Shown here piece after piece: positions 59,979 to 64,000 of a stretch of 64,000 bases of DNA. Source of the DNA: Clostridiales bacterium (GTDB lineage Bacteria > Bacillota > Clostridia > Lachnospirales > Lachnospiraceae); contig JAAYNV010000031.1 of assembly GCA_012520645.1 (NCBI GenBank), forward strand, positions 1 to 64,000, in the 5' to 3' direction. Positions within the stretch are counted from its first letter, which is position 1. Every line of letters begins with the position of its first letter. The notes below the pieces were generated by a model. That model saw only the letters and a list, made by a program, of their open reading frames with translations, was not told the origin of the DNA and searched no databases. Made by a program: the position numbers and the translations under genes.

Positions 59979-61250
59979 ATGAATAGAAGCAGTTTGCCTA
60001 TATCAGTGAATACAATGAAGAAATGGTATGAGTCAGAAGACAAAGTGTTGCAGTGTACCTTACCATTTCAAAGGCATTCAGGTATGTGGAGTGCCATTAT
60101 AAAATCTAATTTAATATGGAGTATTTTATCAGACAGTTATATTCCACCAATCGTGCTGTTAAAGGATAAGCGTGGCGTGGATGGCAAGGGCAAAGATATC
60201 TTTGGATATCAGGTGCTTGAAGGTCAACAGCGTTTAATTACAACATTGTTCCCTTTTTTGAATGACGAGTGGGCTTTGCACAGTGCAGTTGAGCCAGTAG
60301 AGTATGAAGGCTTTACTTATGATATCGCAGGAAAAAAGTACAGCGAACTCGAAGAAGAATTGCAAGACATCATAAAAAACTACAGATTTACTGTACAGGC
60401 TATCGAGAATTATTCAATGGAAGAGGCAGAAAAATTGTATTTTAACATCAACTCGGGGGTAGCTTTAAGCCCCATGCAGAAGGGCAAAGCGAGACTCGGC
60501 AACGAACTGATTGAGTTTTTGAATACCTTGTTAAATGGCAATTTTTTTACTCAGGCAATCAATATTACGGAGTCGCAGGCTTTGAAAGAAGATGACCTGC
60601 TTATGCTCATGCAGGGTATGGCTTTGTTAGACCAGCGTCACGAAAACAGAGAATTCAAAAACATCTCAGCAGCTACTATGCTTTGTTATGCAGAAAGTAT
60701 CAGAGGTACTTACAATGACAACAAGAAAGAAATGCTTTTAGAAGTTGTTGATTTCCTCGACAGAGCATTTACCTCTAAGAACAAGTTTCTGCGTAAGAAT
60801 AATACACCTATTGCATTTGTAATGGCTAAGACAGCATTGGAGCAGGGGATTGAGCCAGAGGCATTTCGTGCTTTTATTAATGATTTTGCAAACTCTTTAT
60901 ATCCTGCCTATGAAGAGGCAAGTGGAAGTGGTAACGTAAAGATTTTGAATGTAAATATGCGATTGAGAGTGATGTTCTTAGCGATGTGTGAATATTTCAA
61001 AATAGCACCCGAAAGTATACAGAAACCATTTGCGGAGGATATTCCATTGTATATGGAAAGTTTCTCTGAAAACATTGAGGTAAATGAAGAGGTTTCAAGT
61101 TCTGATGAGCCTGAAGTGGCTGAAACTGAAAATGCTGATACTACTGCCGATATGGATGTTTTGGATGATTCTGATAATTCCGCATCCGGTGAAGTAGTGG
61201 ACAGTTCCCCAGGAGAAGATTCTTATGCAGATGAGTCTACGGAGGGATAG
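59979..61250 (+). CDS. DUF262 (ParB-like, GmrSD N-terminal-type) domain protein
   Basis: LPFQRHSGMWS...YIPPIVLL...VLEGQQRLITTLFPFL; start ATG 59979 after AAAGGAA; acidic tail. Confidence 0.8.
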   Translation: MNRSSLPISVNTMKKWYESEDKVLQCTLPFQRHSGMWSAIIKSNLIWSILSDSYIPPIVLLKDKRGVDGKGKDIFGYQVLEGQQRLITTLFPFLNDEWALHSAVEPVEYEGFTYDIAGKKYSELEEELQDIIKNYRFTVQAIENYSMEEAEKLYFNINSGVALSPMQKGKARLGNELIEFLNTLLNGNFFTQAINITESQALKEDDLLMLMQGMALLDQRHENREFKNISAATMLCYAESIRGTYNDNKKEMLLEVVDFLDRAFTSKNKFLRKNNTPIAFVMAKTALEQGIEPEAFRAFINDFANSLYPAYEEASGSGNVKILNVNMRLRVMFLAMCEYFKIAPESIQKPFAEDIPLYMESFSENIEVNEEVSSSDEPEVAETENADTTADMDVLDDSDNSASGEVVDSSPGEDSYADESTEG

Positions 61251-61252
61251 TT

Positions 61253-61675
61253 ATGTCAGAGAAAATAAAAGCATATCTGTTGAGAGCAGATTCTTCTGGT
61301 CAGCTTTATCGTGGTTACATAGCAGACGTGGAAAACAGTCTTGCCTTTGAACAAAGGTATGTCGGTGACAGAATTGATGTTTATTCTCTGACGAATAATC
61401 TTGATGTTATCGGTGGTGATGAAGCTGTTGTTATGGGAAGAACCCTTAATCGGGCAGTCTATGATGAACGAGGGAATTTTATAACTGTACTTGCTGGTAA
61501 TTTAATGGTGGTAAGGTATGAAGGTGATTCCTTTGCCAGCATCCATGAAGAAGATGTTGCAGTGATTGAAAAAATGTTAAAGCCAATTGAGCGTATTTTC
61601 AATGGCAAGATATTTTTAAGAGACGTGCAGGAACTGAAAATATGGGAGGGAAAAGCAGATGAGCCAGCCAATTGA
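61253..61675 (+). CDS. DUF3846-like protein
   Basis: FEQRYVGDRIDVYSL...GRTLNRAVYDERGNFITVLAGNLMVVRYEGDSFASIHEEDV resembles the DUF3846 pattern. Confidence 0.5.
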   Translation: MSEKIKAYLLRADSSGQLYRGYIADVENSLAFEQRYVGDRIDVYSLTNNLDVIGGDEAVVMGRTLNRAVYDERGNFITVLAGNLMVVRYEGDSFASIHEEDVAVIEKMLKPIERIFNGKIFLRDVQELKIWEGKADEPAN

Positions 61676-61892
61676 TAAAAAAGCGTTGTACTCTATGAGA
61701 TATCCCAAAGGTACAATCATTGAGCTTACGGAAGCAATGGAAGATAAATATGGAGGAGGGAAACCTGCTGGCAGTCGGTTTAAGGTAGACTATGTGGATG
61801 ATATGTTGCAGCTACACGGAGTCTGGTTGCCACCACAGTCTGGTTCGTTAGCGGTCATCATAGAGCATGATAAATTTAAAGTTATTTCCTAA
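61659..61892 (+). CDS. DUF4314-like protein
   Basis: MRYPKGTIIELTEAMEDKYGGGKPAGSRFKVDYVDDMLQLHGVWLPPQSGSLAVIIEHDKFKVI resembles the DUF4314 pattern. Confidence 0.6.
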   Translation: MSQPIDKKALYSMRYPKGTIIELTEAMEDKYGGGKPAGSRFKVDYVDDMLQLHGVWLPPQSGSLAVIIEHDKFKVIS

Positions 61893-61979
61893 ATATCAGA
61901 CTGGTGGATTCTGTGGAGTTTACTGGTCTTTTATTATGGAACTGCTGGTCGGGCTTATAAGGGAAGGAACTATGCCTCA

Positions 61980-62086
61980 CACGCTGTCACAAATGCCCTA
62001 CGTTGCCTTAAAAACTTATTTGGCTTGAACTGTGCCATCGGCTGGGGAAAATGGCACAAATCGGCTTCAGCGTGGTTACGTCGTTT
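61980..62086 (+). ncRNA. Candidate structured RNA/nested inverted repeats
   Basis: Outer CACGCTG/CAGCGTG (61980-61986/62068-62074) enclosing perfect TGTGCCAT/ATGGCACA (62031-62038/62051-62058); CGTGGTTACG then TCGTTTTT at the 3' end. Confidence 0.45.
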
Positions 62087-62198
62087 TTGTTATAAATAAC
62101 AACCTGTATTTATGGGAAGGCTGTGTGTGGTCGGGTAATGCTGACAGTATCAGGGGTAAAAGAAAAGCGACTGCATTATTATGATTCATTTGCAGTCG

Positions 62199-62438
62199 CT
62201 ATTCCTTGAAGAATTCATTAAAATCGCATTTGAAAATTTTGGTTAATGCAATCAGCATATCCACAGTCGGGTTGTTACGACCATTTTCCACTTTGCTGAA
62301 AATACCAGTTGTAACGTTGATATTTTCACATTGGAGTCTGGCAATTACGTCAACAGCTTTCATATTACGTTCTTTGCGTAATCGTCTGATATTGGCTCCG
62401 ACAATTGGATTCAGGTGCTGGTTAATGCGTTCAGCCAT
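62199..62438 (-). CDS. XRE family helix-turn-helix regulator
   Basis: LNPIVGANIRRLRKERNMKAVDVIARLQCENINVTTGIFSKVENGRNNPTVDMLIALTKIFKC. Confidence 0.9.
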   Translation of the reverse strand: MAERINQHLNPIVGANIRRLRKERNMKAVDVIARLQCENINVTTGIFSKVENGRNNPTVDMLIALTKIFKCDFNEFFKE

Positions 62439-62465
62439 ATAGTATCACCTCACAGAAAAATATTA

Positions 62466-62540
62466 TCCAAAATGGAAGAAAATAGTGTCCGATATGGAAG
62501 TTTTATGATATAATATGTCAGGAAACTTCCATTTTGGACA
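62466..62540. promoter_or_regulatory. Three-copy operator between XRE regulator and lipoprotein gene
   Basis: TCCAAAATGGAAG (62466-62478), TCCGATATGGAAG (62488-62500), inverted CTTCCATTTTGGA (62526-62538); TATAAT at 62509-62514. Confidence 0.7.
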
Positions 62541-62562
62541 GTTTGACGAAAGGAGAAGATTT

Positions 62563-64000
62563 ATGAAAAAGAAATACTTAATGATGATGCTTGCAGTCGC
62601 AGTGAGTGCAAGTATGATGTTCACAGGATGCGGAAATAAGTCTGAGGAGGTCGCTGTTGATGCACAGTCCACACAAGAAACTCAGACAGAAGTCGTAGAT
62701 ACAGTTCCTGAGACGGCAGAACCAACAACAGAGGCAGTTATTAGTATTCCCTATGGAGAAGAAAATAATTGGGAATTTTGTGAAGAAATTGAACTGAAAG
62801 ATATTCCGTTTGTAGCAGTTATGACTGATGAAAATGATGAGGCTACAGAAATTCCAGGGGTTAGTGTAGAAAAAATTAGCAGTGTATATAGATTTACAAA
62901 TATTGAAGAAATTGATTCTGATAAAGATGGAATGAAAAAAATAATTATTGATTATGTAGCAGAGGTAAATTACGATACTATTCTTAACGAATTGGAGTAT
63001 GTCGAAGGCACGAAAATGACTGTTGGTTGGAGCGTAGCTATGTTTGAGGTGTGTGATTACTATAGCGGTATGTCATCTAAATTCGAGCATGAAATATTAG
63101 GAGATTACGAAGCAACTGATACAGGAGAATGGAATTGGGAATGGAATGGTGAGGTTTATCCTATTTCATATAAGTCTAATGCTGTGATGAGTAATGTAAA
63201 TGGCACATGGGAAAGTTGTGGTGATAAATTATTTGCCTTTAATTCAACATCGCTTATGGAAGTAAGTATTGAGATAGAGGCTCCCAAGGAATACGATGGA
63301 TTGGTATTAATGTTACCAAAGGAAGGAGTACAAGAACACACTAAGAAAGAGAACATATCAATTGAAATGAAGGATGCAATGCTTGATGATGATGGAAATC
63401 TAAGAACTAAGGATGAACTTTACATTTATAGAATAAGCGATATTAAACAGAAGGTTGCAGACTATAAAACAGAATCCTCAAATGAAGCAGTCGAAGGAGA
63501 AGACTATTTGTCTGCTAATGGTATTAAGATTTCTCCAAAAGTTACAGAAGAAAATTGTGCTTCTGAGCTTGGACTTTTGTCGACAGAGTACGATGTGTAT
63601 AATTGCAACTTTGTAACATTTGATGTTGGTGAGACGGAAACAATTGTTACAGTAGATTTTCAATTACAACACTCTGATACATATCCTAACTATTATGACT
63701 TTATTGTAGAGTTCTTTGATAGATATACAGGAAACAATATTACAAAGCGTCCAGATGTTATTACTGAATCAGATATTGGCGAGACAAATCTTGATGCCAG
63801 AACTGATTATACAGTTTCAGTTGTGAAAGAGGAAACAGTAATATCTGAGCCTGTAAAACATAATAGTGGAAAGGTGTCATCTGATTGGAGATATAAGAGA
63901 GTTACATATAAAATCACTCATCCAGCTAACTATGATGGTTTGGTTTTGATGATGGCATCATATGATAATCAACTTTTAAAAACCAATAATGAATCATTTT
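62563..64000 (+). CDS. Secreted lipoprotein with internal repeats, runs off window end
   Basis: RBS AGGAGA; MKKKYLMMMLAVAVSASMMFTGCGNKSEE lipobox; frame stays open to base 64000 (absent from the ORF track because no stop is reached). Confidence 0.8.
   Translation, partial: MKKKYLMMMLAVAVSASMMFTGCGNKSEEVAVDAQSTQETQTEVVDTVPETAEPTTEAVISIPYGEENNWEFCEEIELKDIPFVAVMTDENDEATEIPGVSVEKISSVYRFTNIEEIDSDKDGMKKIIIDYVAEVNYDTILNELEYVEGTKMTVGWSVAMFEVCDYYSGMSSKFEHEILGDYEATDTGEWNWEWNGEVYPISYKSNAVMSNVNGTWESCGDKLFAFNSTSLMEVSIEIEAPKEYDGLVLMLPKEGVQEHTKKENISIEMKDAMLDDDGNLRTKDELYIYRISDIKQKVADYKTESSNEAVEGEDYLSANGIKISPKVTEENCASELGLLSTEYDVYNCNFVTFDVGETETIVTVDFQLQHSDTYPNYYDFIVEFFDRYTGNNITKRPDVITESDIGETNLDARTDYTVSVVKEETVISEPVKHNSGKVSSDWRYKRVTYKITHPANYDGLVLMMASYDNQLLKTNNESF

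Larger units (their letters stand above)
53640..64000. mobile_element. Left part of an integrated mobile element (ICE/IME-like); right end outside window
   Basis: Amidase interruption, composition shift, and DUF927/TA/DUF262/DUF3846-like/DUF4314-like/XRE gene set; no integrase or relaxase inside the window. Confidence 0.65.

Noticed and set aside
1-64000. CRISPR arrays, tRNA and rRNA genes
   Set aside because: No regularly spaced 24-40 bp repeats and no recognisable tRNA cloverleaf or rRNA sequence found by reading; a tRNAscan/CRISPR finder run would be decisive.
53640-64000. Complete ICE or prophage
   Set aside because: No integrase, relaxase, T4SS, terminase, capsid or portal gene visible in the window; only the left part can be claimed.

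Overview
The window is chromosomal DNA from an anaerobic Firmicute, most likely Lachnospiraceae by gene content and order. The first ~53.6 kb is backbone. It includes: PFOR (nifJ), rubrerythrin and two bacteriohemerythrins; an alpha-galactosidase/sugar ABC/AraC cluster; a sugar-sensing SBP-histidine kinase-response regulator unit next to a ChvE/MmsAB-type transporter; two tandem chemoreceptors; rpsF-ssb-rpsR; HD-GYP; a TetR/RND-MMPL/GLUG-repeat operon; gdpP-rplI-dnaB; pflA plus a split pyruvate formate-lyase locus; mecA; a GH18/SH3 protein; and an acyltransferase. At ~53.64 kb an N-acetylmuramoyl-L-alanine amidase ORF breaks off just after its VVIDAGHG motif. The sequence then becomes visibly more A+T-rich and carries mobile-element genes (DUF927 ATPase, YefM/ParE-type TA, DUF262, DUF3846-like, DUF4314-like, XRE, lipoprotein) to the window end, so the right end of the element is outside the window. 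Observations most worth a second look: (1) a split PFL in which a third small Cys-rich ORF, resembling the docking half of the glycyl-radical domain, sits between the two PFL pieces; (2) a ~254-nt promoter-driven structured ncRNA candidate in the mecA upstream intergene; (3) several structured or iteron-like noncoding blocks in the mobile element. No tRNA, rRNA or CRISPR array was seen. All calls come from reading the sequence; no searches were run.
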